A stretch of DNA of 36,183 nt from Elysia marginata (lineage: Eukaryota > Mollusca > Gastropoda > Plakobranchidae), in contig BMAT01005639.1 of the NCBI GenBank assembly GCA_019649035.1, forward strand, positions 453,767-489,949, given 5' to 3'. A model generated the notes under the pieces. The model did no database searches, was not told the DNA's origin, and saw only the letters and a list, made by a program, of their open reading frames with translations. Positions 1 through 13,343 of this stretch are shown one piece after another (position 1 is the first letter of the stretch; each line of letters begins with the position of its first letter). Made by a program: the position numbers and the translations under genes.

Positions 1-183
1 TTTCCCATTACATCATTTATACCTCTTAGTTCAAATGACCGTTAGATCCCCACGGAGGATCGAGCAGCCATAAAAAAGAATGTAGGCATTCATTCAAACC
101 TAAATAATAATATCCTTTTTAGGTGACCTTATATTTAGCGGTCCCTCGCGTTAAAGCCAAAATTCATAAAATGAGCAAGCAGC

Positions 184-279
184 ATTAACGAAGACAAAAT
201 TAGCAACAGAACACAAATACATCCAACATCAACGAAGACAAAAACATCAACAGAACGCAAATACAACCTAATGTCAACG
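184..279. repeat. Degenerate 44-bp tandem repeat, about 2.1 copies
   Basis: Two adjacent copies start at 184 (ATTAACGAAGACAAAA) and 228 (ATCAACGAAGACAAAA), with about 8 differences in 44 bases by hand alignment. A short third partial copy begins near 272 (TGTCAACG). Confidence 0.75.
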
Positions 280-359
280 CTTTTATTAATCAGAGGAGAG
301 ACGGAGGATTGGTGATTAAAACATTTTCTAAAGTAACAAATAGGAGGTTGGGGACAAGG

Positions 360-363
360 AGAG

Positions 364-404
<41 letters not shown>

Positions 405-443
405 GTGAGAGAGAGAGGGAGGGAGAAAGAGAGAGAGAGAGAG
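360..443. repeat. (GA)n microsatellite, interrupted
   Basis: This is an almost pure purine tract of GA units with a few C, T and GGG interruptions. It creates a spurious Ser-Leu-rich open frame on the minus strand. Confidence 0.95.
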
Positions 444-3400
444 TAGTAGCAGTATGCGAATGATGCAAACAAAGAGTGCTCATGTATTAAGTAGAGAGGG
501 AATAAAAAAAAAAATGAGTGAATTAGATAAAAAGCAGGGGCGGGGCCACGATAACGATGAAATGTTCACTGGGTTAGTAATAAAAAGAACTAGGGCTAGC
601 GAGATCTAAGACATTAGCTTTTTTGCGGAAAGCGATTGCCTGCCATGTTAGGGTGAAAACTGGTCCACCTTTTAAATTGAAAAACCTAATCCCTCCGAGG
701 TATTTAGACCACAAAAGCTTTGGATATCACACACCATTCGGGGGTCTGTAATGGCCAATAAAACCTCCCTAGTCTGGGCAATTCGACACGACCCAAGAGG
801 GTAGCATCTTGTGCCTGGGGGCGGGGTGGAGAAGAGTTTGAGAGTTGTGAGAGCAAAAAATGTTGGGGGAGGGGGCGGGGGGAGGATATCAGCTGCTGTG
901 AAGGCCAATTAAAATGAATAGACTTTGCAGTGGAAAAGGGCAAAAAAGAATCTTAACTTAAAAACAAAACATTCCTGGTATTGGTCTTTTGGTATGGACA
1001 AACCTGTGCAGGATAACATAAATACAAAACCCATGTGCTTTTTCGTTCAAAGTTGCATTCTATGTTCCCATTATTGTGTTAAAAGGTTAATTCTTGCACA
1101 TTATTTTACATGCCTCTGAATTATATCGAGTTTCCATGTGTGCGAATCTAGATCTGAGTAGATTAATGATCTCTCGATGATTTCTCAAGGATACCAACTC
1201 GGTGACTACATGTAATACTATGTGCGTTATTATTTATGCGTCTGGTACTCGGCGAAACGCCAAACTGCTTATCACTTTGGGAAAGGTTACTATGCCATTA
1301 GGTCATTGTTAGCTGCAGTTTCTCTGACTAACAACAATATCTTTTAGAGAAGTCATCAGTTCAATGTACTGCCAGCTAAGCTATCGAATGGCAGAATAGT
1401 TCTGACAAGTTTTGTACATTTCGTTTACAAAACTATGATGTCTGGAACAATTAAAGGATTTCGGCTCTGCTATTCCACTGTGTTGATTCATAAAACAACA
1501 GAGGTATACCTAATAAACAGGCCACTCAAAACACACAAAAACACAATCAAAATCATTGAAATAACCTGAGAATTCAATTTTGAACTCCCACTACTCGTCG
1601 GAAAGGCCATCTCTACATGGCTTTTCTGACTGTGTGATCGCCCATTTAAAAAGAATTGGGTGGGTCTTTCTCTCCTCATCTCGAGGGAGCCATCCTGCAA
1701 TCTAGGCTGAAGCCATGAGAGAGGGAAACCGGAGCTCTGAGTGGTCGAGGTGCAAAGCTTTCCGTTTGTCCTGCCGGAAACTGGAGTCTCGCTGGAGACT
1801 CGTAAAGGAGAGTTATGGAGGATGTGATACTAGAGAGGGAGAGATTGGGTTTCCACCTTGGAAGTAAGGGGTAGGGTTTAAGGAAATAATGGTTTTTATA
1901 CTAGTGGTACACTTTCAAATATATTACTTAATTGGGCGTTAGTATGGAATGTAATAGAGAAAACTTGAAAGGTATAGTCAAACGTAGAAAATTAGATAGA
2001 GTAGTGGGTGGATAGACACAATTTTATATAGTGTCTGCTATTGGTTAAATATGTGAAAGTGTATTCAATAGAACATGTAATGTTGAATGGTCAGCAGCAA
2101 AAGAAAAAAGCTATTTTTAAAAAAGAGAGAGAATTAAAATGGAACAACAACAACAACAACAAAAAAAAAACCGCGTGGATTGGAACGAACAAACAGTTCT
2201 GCGGGCAGATTAAAAATTTAAGTACCCAAAACCATCTTGATGAGTTTTCCCTTGTTCTTGCAGCCAATTTGAGCCAACTAGACACACGCCGCTCTGCTAA
2301 TATGGACACATTACACGTACGGTTTATTTATATTGAGGTTAAGACAACGTGGCAAGACAGCTAGATTGAAAAAATTCTTCACAGCACGACTTTCAACAAC
2401 ATGTTTTGACAGAGAACATCATGCGTCCCTCCCAATATAAAAAAGGAGCCTGTTTGATAGTATTCAAACAACAAATGAATCAATGGCGATCTATTTTTAA
2501 AGGAATTCTACAGCAGACGTTTACACATGTGAAATAGAGTGCGCGCTTTCTATCTTAAAAAAAAAACTGCTCAAGCAGCACACCCAGGGCTAAAAATCAG
2601 GTAAGCTTCAAGTTTCTGTCTTCTTCCTTTAACTACTTTGTCTCTTTTTTAGACGGCTTATGAATCACGAACTAAAACAACCGATATATCTTCTATCTGT
2701 CTTTCATTCTCTTCCTCCCTCCCTAATCATTCACACATTGAAACTATTCTTGGAGCTCCGATGCCTTTTTGAAATTCAAGCCTTAATGATCATTTACAAA
2801 AAAAGCATAAGAATTTTTATCAACGGCACACACAAAAGCTAATGGCACCGTCGAACTACCTTTTGGAACCCCTGGTGCAGCCTTTGAGCGGAACACGGCA
2901 ACAACGTAGCACATTACGGTGACACACACGGCTTACAACCATACATCAGCCTGGCCTAGATTCATTCGATTCACTGTTGTGTTTATTGTGACAGTTTATG
3001 GAGAGCCATTGAGACTTTTCTCAAGTGCGCGAACTCTCCGCCTTAAAAAACGTTAAGCCTGACTTGAATGAGCATTTTATACGGAACATCAAATAATTGT
3101 CAACCAACGTTGACGAAAATTTATGGGTGCGGGTGTGTATGTACAAAGGGAAGCAGTAGTGTGTGTGTTTGTGAAAAGTTTACGCAAAGGCTTTGCTTCC
3201 CCGTAGACTTCACGCCTAATTTCATTATAATAATGCGCACTGCAGCGCAGAAACCTATTGAAATGTTAAAATGCAACTGGTGTGCATGCACAATAAGACA
3301 GCACGGCATAAAAAAATGCAGCCAGAGACGCCATAATATGTCACTTTTATAAGGTCTACTTCATTACACAAACATAATTCATTATCTCAGGCGTTACGCT

Positions 3401-3824
3401 TAAGCCTTCTCTTGAGGAAATCAGATTTTTTAAGAGTTACAGAGCGCACCGTAGGAGCATTCACGATGAGGCAATAAAACTGGCATTATTTTCATATACA
3501 TCACTGCTGTCGCTGCGGAGCGGAAAAAGGCAACTTTTGCTGTGGTAGTTCAAAGTCATAGGAATTTCCGCACGCTCCACTTCATGCAACACGTCTAGCT
3601 CTTGATTAGCTTTTTCGCATTCATAAAATTCCAAATGATTTTAATACTGGGATAGGTGTCATTTCAATCCACTACAATGAGGCCTTAATCTACATCTCCA
3701 GAAACAAAAAAGGGGGGTGGGGAAGAAGGTCAGACATAATACTGTTATACTCGACTTACTTTAACAGAACTATATTACAAGCATGCTTTAAACATAAGCA
3801 ATAAAACTAAATGTAACCGTAATC

Positions 3825-3876
3825 GTCTTTTCTCATGTTTACATCTTACCTAGAGGGTATAACGGCTCGCTGAGTT
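3825..3876 (+). repeat. 52-bp inverted repeat, left copy
   Basis: The copy begins GTCTTTTCTCATGTTTACAT and ends ACGGCTCGCTGAGTT. It matches the reverse complement of 5844-5895 at 50 of 52 positions (T/C and A/G differences in the middle). Similarity stops abruptly at both ends of each copy. Confidence 0.9.
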
Positions 3877-5843
3877 ATCCTTTCACGCAGATCATTTTTT
3901 TCAATCAGACTTATAAACGCGTTCCATGTAGAGTAAAAAAGAAAAAATAAGCTTAAATAGGTTTACAACACGTTCTCAAACACCAATATAAATTTTGCTC
4001 GCTTACCCTCCTCACGGATAAGTAAAATAAACTGCACCCGCAAAATTCCCTGGCTCCTTTCAGAAGCAGGATTTATTGAACTCCCTTTTCATTCACCTTT
4101 CTCAATTTATTCCTACCACTGGAGTAATACCCTCAGCCAACACCTCAGGGATTATTGCTAACTCGCTGCTGTAGAACATCAAAGGCCCAGGCACTGCACT
4201 CGCTGGGGCGACGTTAGGTGCTGAAACATGCACTAATGCTTCCATCTGCCTTACAACTATTCAATTACACCTTCACAAAATATGGGTTGACTCTTTTCAA
4301 ATAATAATATTCATAATGTGCGTTTGCTCACAACTCAAAACCTGTTCACATAGTTAGTCCTTGCATGAAATCTCACTTCCTACATCTGAGACTATCCAAC
4401 CATTATAAACATCGACTTCAAACATGCAGTTTTGTTAGATGTGCAACTTCTTTGTATGATAAACTCTAATGTGGGGAAGGCGATGTATGATGAGAAAGCC
4501 ATGGAATGGAATGAATAGGAACAGTATGAAAGGGAAGTTTCGTTAAGCAAGATAGATTTTTCTTAACGTATTGTTGAGACTTTCATTTTAGAAAGTGCCA
4601 TGAATTCAAGCTAGGACACAGATTAATTGAGTGTTGAGATCAAATCCTGACTAATGTTAAAGGAATGTGAATGACAAAAAGCTCAGGATAGTCTCATGCT
4701 TTGCCAGGTCTTAGACATTTTAAAACATCCATGTCATTACATTAGAACTGCATGTATCGCGCCATGACGATATAGGCCTACCTGTTCTCCACGCACGCAC
4801 CGAGACAAATTTCATCTGTAATGACCTATGACCCCATGAAAACGACAAGTTCGAGCAAGTACAGCAAATCCTTTTTTAATTAACCGTGTGAGCCTCCTAG
4901 ACGGTCACAATAAGTGCTTAAGGTGCACGAGAGAAAACGTTTTTCTACTGGTCTACCTGACCCGTTTGTGTCTGAAGAGCGAGTACCAAGTACTTTGTTG
5001 GAGCAAAGAGATAATAAAGTACATATTATCGTTATCGAAATGGGGTTTGGAAGGTGTTCTTTCATTTTTTATACAGAAAAGTTTCATTTGCTTTGTCAGA
5101 AATCACCCAGTACAAAAAGCGTCAACATACAAGGCTGCTAGCTGAAAATCACTTGCCCTATCAAAATACACAGACGATTTGAAGGGGAAGACTGTAGAGG
5201 GAGGAAGTATGAAAAAAAGTCTATAGACAGAACAGGGAGACGCGAGCTTACACAGGATGAAATTTCCAGAGAGCTGCCAGTTCAATTTACATTTTAAAGA
5301 ATAAAACACTCTAAAGAGGTGTTTTTTTTCAACTAGTGTGTCCATGCTAATAAAAAGTATGATAGGTTGCAACAAGTAGATATTTAAATAAAAAAAAATT
5401 GATGATTTATCAAAAGGCTTGTTGCAGCAAAGTTGTAGGCAAAGAGGGGGGAGAAGACATGAATGTGTTTTTTTAAAAGGAAATTAAAATATTGGGCAAA
5501 AAAGACGGAAAGAAAGGACAAGGTAGGCAAAAATGAAGCGAGTGAATTCTACGGAAGAAAAAGTTAAGAGAGAGAGAAAAAAAAAGAATCAAAACTGGGA
5601 CAAGCTTTCTTTCGAGCAAGGTGCTCTTCCGGCAACCATTTATTTCTAATGTAGTAAACAATGTATTGGCATTCGTGAACCGTACCACTCGTACATGAAT
5701 CATTTATCTTGTTATGGGTTTATAAATACACAATTTGGCAGGACCGATCACAGATAAATTATCAAAATGTTATTGCTTTATACCTTGGTCAATAGAAGGG
5801 GGACGACCCCCCGAAGGTGTCACTAATTTGGTACCTGATCAGA

Positions 5844-5895
5844 AACTCAGCGAGCCGTTATACCCCCTAGGTGAGATGTAAACATGAGAAAAGAC
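5844..5895 (-). repeat. 52-bp inverted repeat, right copy
   Basis: This is the reverse-complement partner of 3825-3876, with two mismatches. The inner and outer limits match those of the left copy, as terminal inverted repeats would. The 8-mer CTAGGTGA within it recurs 31 bp away at 5898-5905. Confidence 0.9.
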
Positions 5896-6494
5896 AGCTA
5901 GGTGACTTCAAAGAGTACAGAGCACCAAATGCAGGGGGTCCTGGGGGTACCTAGACATTCGGACAGTCTTGAAGAGTTGTTTAAACAGTCACATTGCAAG
6001 TCTTCAAGTGCTGATAAAATACTAATGCCATTACTCTTGGTCTGCTGGAACTAATACTGTCTATACAGTTGAAATGAGAGCTGAGTATATCGAGGCGCCA
6101 TATCAATGGTTTCATTGGTTAGTCCCTGCGAGGGGGGGGGGTATTTTTTTCAACAGCGAGCACAGCCTATGGGACATAGTCTCTTGAAATCAACTTCCTG
6201 ATGATATGACATCTTTCTGGGAGAAATATCAGACATGACATAACTTTCTTGGATTTGATGAATTTGTGTTGTTGTTCCCAAAAATATATAAAATTAGGTA
6301 TACTGAAGTATGTGAAACAACTCATTCTTTTTCTCGCATACGCAACTTAAAGTATTATCTGCTTTCGCCCTATGTTTATGGCTCGCGAGGCGAGGGAAAG
6401 CCCCCCCCCCCAACTCTCCAACCACGATTCTAATCCGCTTTGGCCTGTCGGAAGCACGGTCGTTCGAGAATAGCACCACGCGTTTCGTAAAATA

Positions 6495-6509
6495 GTGTGT
6501 GTGTGTGTG
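6495..6509. repeat. Short (GT)n microsatellite
   Basis: About seven GT units lie next to AT-rich sequence. Confidence 0.9.
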
Positions 6510-7183
6510 CTGAGGCGTGAATATTGATGGCATTGGGACGGTTGTCATGTGTTTTGTAGAAGAAAAGTTTCATAATTTGTGTCATCTGTTTGTAAGGAGA
6601 AGTTAGCTTGTGTTTGTAAAATGCAAGAGCAATATGAAAGGTTTAGATAGAGTTCAAGTTCCTTTTTTCTCTTGCAAAAATAAAAACAGAAAATCCTAAA
6701 ACTGTATACGGGTGTTTACACACTTTTTTCCCCCTCTAAAATGCCCTAAGAGACACTAATCGTTAACTCAAAACTACAAAGAGAACAGCAAATATAGCTG
6801 TAACAGGTATATTTTCGCAAAGACAAAAAAACCGTTACGAAAATGAGTAAAAGGAAAGAAGGCATAACACACTCTGTTTGTAATTAAAGACACATACATG
6901 CAGCTACTGGTACGTAGAAAGTCACTGTCATTTCTATCCCCAGAAATTTGGTTGAGTCATTTCCCTGTTTCACTCTATCTCTAATAAAATTGCGTCATAG
7001 TAACTCCTTATTAATTTTCTGAACAAATTACTCAATTTTAAGCTTGAAAATGGACAAAGCTAATATCTCGAAGAGCTAACATCGCATTATTCATGCACGG
7101 AAAAAACGTGCAGAAAACATTAAACACACAATGAGGTAAAGTTCTAGAACTATGGAAGCCGCAGACAGCCCGTCATATTTGTA

Positions 7184-7690
7184 TTGCTTGGTTTGTCAAT
7201 TTCATTTCTGAAATCTTGGTCGACTAGAAGAGCCTTTCGAGACCTGTCAAAGCCCGGATATTTATATACTTGCACAGTCTGTAGTCACGAACTGATCTCG
7301 GGCTCGAGTTATTCCAATGACCAGTTGCTATGTTTGAATGGTCGCCACTGCAGAATCCTTCAGAGCCACCAGTATCTGAGACCAAGACCCCGTACGCCCG
7401 GCCACGCCTGTCTAATGTCCGCCTAGCCAAGTGGAAACTATTCGACAGCCTGAAAAAAAGCTCTTCAAAGTCTGAAGGACTCAGAAATGGCGGAATCGCG
7501 GCCGACTTGAGGCGGACTAGGGATTCTTCTAGCCTCTGGTTACTGAAGCACAGAGAGGCCAGTAGCGGTTTTTCGAGAACACCGCATTGAGAGGTCTCGA
7601 TAGCCCTCACGGCGGAATAATCTACTTACAGAGACCGGTGTCTGTCCGAGCGGAAGAGGATCGCGTATCAATTCTATGTTTGTCAGCCTT
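7184..7690. other. GC-richer block of unknown role with a minus-strand TATA-like site
   Basis: The block stands out from AT-rich surroundings and has several CpG-containing stretches such as GAATCGCGGCCGAC near 7493. On the minus strand it is open for 128 codons (7610-7224) and on the plus strand for 86 (7330-7590). Neither product resembles a family I know, and one frame of this length is expected by chance in the window. A TATATAAATA sequence on the minus strand lies at about 7259-7268, downstream of the GC-rich part, so a minus-strand promoter is one possibility. A conserved non-coding element or old repeat is equally possible. Confidence 0.25.
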
Positions 7691-10600
7691 CTTGCACGAA
7701 ATGAGTTAATGTGGCCTGTATTTTAGGACCAACCTCAAAATTTGTCTTCAATGAGACACCACGTTTGTAAGCGGTGTTTCGATAATCCCTGACTGGTGAA
7801 GTCATGTATCGAGAACTCAGCAATAAAGCGATATGTGGCTGTGTTAAATGTCACATGTGTATGTGGGTGCGGCCTTGTGATAAGACAATAGGTATTCCTT
7901 GAGAAGATGAGTTAGCTTTTTTCTATTAAAAAAAAGTTGGAATGTTTGAGGGGGTAGTATTTTTACCAAGCAAAAATACTGATTCCTGTAACGGGTTAAA
8001 AAGCAGAGAGATTTACATTTATAATCATTATGAATTGGCAGATGAAATTGCAAATAATCTTACCGATAAAAAATCATAAAAGTGTGAGAAGTAGTAGTTT
8101 TTGTACTTGGCAGATCCAAAAATTTGGGAAATGAAAAGTAAAATAGAGTATGGAAGATAAAAAGGCAAACAGACAAACGGACAAACAGAAAGATATAAAG
8201 ATAGACAGAAAGACTGCACTTGTGACATATTGTTGAGTTTGTTAAGATAAATCCCTGTGGGTAAGACAATAACGTTTATTTATTCAAACTTTAAATTAAG
8301 CAGCAACCTTATGAAGAAGGAGAAGAAAAGGGAGAAAAATTTATTATAATATAAAATCTAAGTTTATCTTCAGCGGACTCCACTGTAGTTGGCAAAAGCG
8401 ACACACATGCCCACATCAGAAGCAGGCAGAAAAAAAAGAAGAAAACAGTGAACTTAGCAATAGACCCAAGTGTCCTCCCTAAAGGTTTGCCATGGCGCAT
8501 AATCTTCTTTGTGTTTTTCTAGTGCGTGCTTGAAGAAACAATTTATTCGCATTGGTATGCGAAAACGCAAGATTCATTTCACGTTGTTTTATACAACCAC
8601 AATTCCTACGTCGCAGTCAAAGAGGTGGGTTAATCTATTCATAATGGCTAGGGCAAGGCTAAGATTTCGTTACCCCATTAAAGATGACTCTTGTTACCTT
8701 AGCCAGCTCAATAGTTTTATCTTTTTTTTTGCTTCGGCAACAACAAAGAGACGACAAAGCATAAGATTAGAGTTTATTCACGCACCCATAGTCATATTTT
8801 GATTGTGTCTTACAGGGGAGATGCTTGGCGATTTCAGGTCAAAGAAAAGTATTTGGAGATGCATTTGGCCCATCGTAATTTACAAAAGCTGCTTCAAAAT
8901 AAAAATCTCTGAACAGATAAGAGTATCCTCATTGTGTTATTGAAAGGCTGAGCTAAGAAGATCCGCCTGATCTGCCGAAAAAAATGTTGTGTTTATTATA
9001 AAATATGCTACATACAAAGCTAGTTTAATGTCTTTGCTTATGAGGCAAAATACTGGTAGTGAAGTGACTGGAGTCTTGATGGTAAGTAAAAAAAAGCACC
9101 CATGACCTATGACAATGAAAGTACCAACTAAAGTGGATTCACGACCGGCAAGTCTTATTTTATTGCCTAAATACAAGTAAATAGTATACGAGTAGAAAGG
9201 AGAAAGATATTACTACAATATTTATATTACGAGAGTTTTTATACAGCTCTCTTCAATAAATCAACCCTAGCCTCCGATTGAATTTATTATTGGTAAATAC
9301 ACAATGCCTGTTTGTGGAAAAAGGATCAGACTATTTTCCCAGCTGAAAACGCTGTTGTCTTCATGACACGGGAGAGGTTCACACCCTCGGAGCGGACAAC
9401 TGGCAGATTTACATTGTAAGTTCTAGGCCAGAGACGAGAAGAGATTGCTGGCACTGCTGTAGGAGCTGCCGTCTACAGTTAAAGATCTCAAGGCTGACAA
9501 CTCAACAGGTCTCTCTAGTCTCCTCGTGTCCATTGAGCTTTACCAACACTGGTCCTGGCGACAGACACTTCAGAAATGTCTTGTTGGCTTGTACTCATTG
9601 TGGACCGTCATCAGGGGTATCGGGGTGTCGAAGTAATACAGATATTAAGAGCAATTACCAAGACAATTTTGGCCTTTGACATATAACGAGAGCAAGAAAA
9701 GTAACCCAAAAAGTAGGACAAGCTTTGTGTATGGGCTGTGGCATAAAAATTGCCTTAGGAAAGAAGCATACATTTTCACATAAGAGATTGTCCGATTTTA
9801 CTAAGGTTCAAAGATTTGTAAAGTTTAGTTGTATGGTTGATGCTCGAGACTGAAAACTTCTTTATAAAAGCTCAAAAAGGGTATGTGTGCTAATAGTTGG
9901 CTTACTCCTCAAAGCAAATAATTTTTTTTCTTTCAGACTTAGTTTTTTTATTATTTGCACCTAGTTGGCCTCGTTCTCTAAATTCTGGTTCACACACCAA
10001 AACAGCGAGATCTAAAAGTATCTTCCTTTAAATAGAATAGCCAATTTTGATTACATGGAAGAAACGGTTACGGTTTAAATACATGTGCGTCTATAACTGT
10101 CACCAGAAATAAAAATTTTCCAAAGATAAGTATATGGTTTAGCCCCTTCAAAAGCTAGCTCATTGACGTCAAGTTTTGAAGTTAATATCTGCTGTCACAC
10201 AAGCTCAATGGGTATAACCCTGGAGTGTTTAATAAGACGAAAAGGCAACAGCAGATAGAATACGGAAATGCCTTGTAACTTCGAGAGGAAGACGCAAGAG
10301 ATAGGCAATGTAGAGAGGGTGAGCGAGCAGAGGGATGCACAGAAGGAGGGAGAATTTAGAGAGAAGAGGACAAGACACGCCGGGAGGCGAGATAGTACAT
10401 AAGTCGGTGCGTTGTAACAATGAAAGCGCTAGTACATACATTACATAAAATATGACGCTCTTGCTCACGTTTTAATTTGTCTCCACATCCCACAACCATG
10501 CTCGGATAATACCAGGCAGGAAGACTCTTTCTCTACAGTGTTTTTCATTATTCCCATAAAAGACCCGATCTCGGTCGTAGAACTCAAAGCTTAAAGTAGT

Positions 10601-13305
10601 AAAGTCAATCTTGAAGTAAATCCCCACCACATGACCTTTGCTCTGTCCGAATCTTAGGCTGAAAGATAATACCAGAGAAGTGTACAGTGTTTGTCTTCTA
10701 TAACGTTGCTAGCCCTGGGAAAGTTCATGCCGCCATCTTAACTCGAAGAACTGTTCTAAACCCGCAGGCTTACAAGGAGACACGCCTGCTGATAACAACG
10801 GTACAAAATTTGTACCTTGCGGGCAAAGCAACGACACGTACACGGAGATTCTGTACTAGAAGGCAATGTTTTATATCTACCAGGTAATAAATAGCCTGCC
10901 TAGTTTTGTTCATTATAACGTTGCAGCAGAAGAAGTGTATGGAGATTGTAAAAATACGACAGACTTATTAAGCTACACAACTAAACTGTATGAAAACCAC
11001 GTAAACCTGCTAAACTCAACCGATTCTTGTCTCCGACTTCATTGCCAGGACAGGCTGACAGCGGAACACCCATTTATTTGATAGATGACAAAGGTGGCTA
11101 AGATTTCTGCCTCGACACGTCATGCTCTGCTATCGTAATTAAACGTACGGTTTGGCTGGATTTAAACATACATTCCTTAGTGGCCAAGTCAAAACTCGCC
11201 ACGAGTGTGATATCTAATTTCATTACACTGACGTCAACAAGTACACAGAAAATGCTATTTGATATGGTCGTTTAGGTGTTGTTTTAAGGTAAATAGAATA
11301 AAACAATTTTATAGCGGGGTTTTGTTATCATGCATGCTGTAAAATTAAATTTATTAACCTTAGGCCTTTTTTGATAAGACATTTTTTGTTACATATAAAA
11401 TAAAACATCTGCTTTTTCTTAGGAGCTTTTTGTACAATCTGGGGCGTGAGGTTTAAAACGACATCTGAGAAATGAAAAATGACATTTGGCAAATGTCACT
11501 GTGTCCCACCTATTGGGCACAAGCTCAGGGCACAAGTCATCGTTAAGTTTTTGGAGAAGCTTGTTTAATCTCTTTACAGATCCAGCGGTCACAACATGCT
11601 TACATGACCATGTTGATTCGGGGAGAGTGAATGCGCAGTGGAGATAGCGCGCCCGTCCAAATATGTTTTGTCTCACAATGGTTGTCGTAAGGCGCACGAG
11701 CGGTTAAGCACAAGTTTCATTGCCAAGAAGCCGCAGCTAAAAAAATGTCTGCTCAGCATAATATCACGTCCGCAAAATGTTCCACAGAGATAACTAACCC
11801 TGTAAAAGATCTCATAAATCCGAGTAGGCAATAAAAATGAAATAACATCCATGTCTTTCATTATGTTATGTATTGGCGGTAGGACTTAGTTGAAGTAAAG
11901 AAAATTCAAGCAAAAGGTGGTCCGTTTGTTATGCCTTCATCCAGGAATCGCTGCCTTCTAAGTTGTTTTACAAAATGTAGGTTCGCCCGAAGTGTAAACA
12001 TTATTTCTTAAACTGTTCCAACAACCAAAGTCTACCGGCTATATTCAGTATTGCCAAATTAATGACCAATATCGTGGGTGGTCAGCCGAATGGCGGTAAA
12101 TCAGAGTAAACATAGCGTCAGAGAGAAAAGCCATCCATGGATATTGTAATCTGGAGGTCACGATGCTTAGGCTGACCGAACAATAGCAGACCATCAACAG
12201 AAAAGGAAAGAAGGGGACTGAGCCATTAAAGAATGTTGTGTTACTCCAGGTGTGGCACTCTGTGGTATTGCCTTGGTTACCCTGTCAGTATACAGGTATT
12301 TTGGAAATCCCCGTAAACCATTGTGTCCAAGAGTGTGAAAAGACGAAACAATAGCAGAAGGGATTCCTGTCGCGATTGTTCGTGCAAAGCTGCGACTGTA
12401 GCCGTTTTCAGCGGAATACAATAGAATTGGTAACTGTTCCGCATAGAAAACGAGAACAAGAAACAATAGTTAGGTTTCACAAAGTGGTAGCAAAGACAAA
12501 AATCAGAAAAAATTTACAAATTCTCATTCAGTTGAAAATAACATATGAAATAACATAAAAAGTAGTAGAAACGTGGACAAAGGTGGCCAAATGACGCTAA
12601 TTTTGACAAGTGCAGAGCAGAACAAAATATAACATCTGAGCAAATTCAATAAACAAAAATAAAAACAAGTAACTTATACAAAGCTCCGTAAGTGCGATAA
12701 AAATTACATGTATATGTATAATATCTTTTAACGAATGCCAGACTTAGAGAGTAGAGAAAAGAAGTGGCCATCCATTGAGCAGCCAAACATGGTTCAAGGA
12801 CTAATCGAAGTTTTGTTTTCATAGCACCAAATTTATCCTAAGTATCTTGAGAAACAGGAGAAGCGTGAAATAACACCCTAGGAAGCATTGGTACAGTCAG
12901 GTGACTGTGTCTTGTATGCGGTAGGTCCGAGAAAACTCGACTCGACCGGCAAACACGAAATCGGTTTGGCTTCTTTTGTATGAAATTAAAACTAGTGGTG
13001 TAAAATGCAATAAAGATGTAGGGACAAACCAACCAATGACAGAGTGTGAATAGCCTTAGTAATCTCAAAGTTCTGTGGAAATGTTGCTCTTCAAATTGCT
13101 TCATCCCTTTCTTTAAAAAAAACCACCCTAAACCTTTGGTCATTGTAAAATCAGAAAAGAGTGACTTAAGAGACATCAGAAAGCTATGTCCAAATGGTCG
13201 GCCATATACTACACACCTATCACGGTGTTTGTATTTACAAACACAAGAGTTTAGATTTGCTCCAGCTCCAAAGCTTTATCATCTAGAGGGAGATGGAGAG
13301 TGTGC

Positions 13306-13307
<2 letters not shown>

Positions 13308-13340
<33 letters not shown>
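13308..13340. repeat. (GA)n microsatellite
   Basis: About 16 uninterrupted GA units are followed by a G-rich stretch to about 13361. Confidence 0.95.

Positions 13341-13343
<3 letters not shown>

Larger units (their letters stand above)
3825..5895. mobile_element. Possible non-autonomous DNA element bounded by 52-bp inverted repeats
   Basis: About 2.07 kb lies between two facing 52-bp repeats that are roughly 96% identical. The interior has only small chance open frames and no transposase motif I can see. The immediate flanks (CCGTAATC on the left, AGCTAGGT on the right) show no target-site duplication, so the repeats could instead be two unrelated insertions of one short repeat in opposite orientation. 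Confidence 0.35.

Noticed and set aside
290-472. Ser-Leu-rich minus-strand open frame
   Set aside because: It is only the translation of the (GA)n tract. The same applies to frames at 20591-21031, 23573-23860 and 31676-31936.
6052-6061. TAATACTGTC, the start of the miR-8/miR-200 family
   Set aside because: The rest of the mature sequence differs and no 5' arm resembling the miR-8 star strand lies upstream.
11849-11860. Minus-strand TGAAAGACATGG, identical to the first 12 bases of miR-71
   Set aside because: The match ends there, and the following sequence has no complementary arm to form a precursor hairpin.
12890-12906. ACAGTCAGGTGACTGT short palindrome near TACAGT, considered as a Tc1-like end
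   Set aside because: It is only a 7-bp stem, with no inverted partner and no element body.
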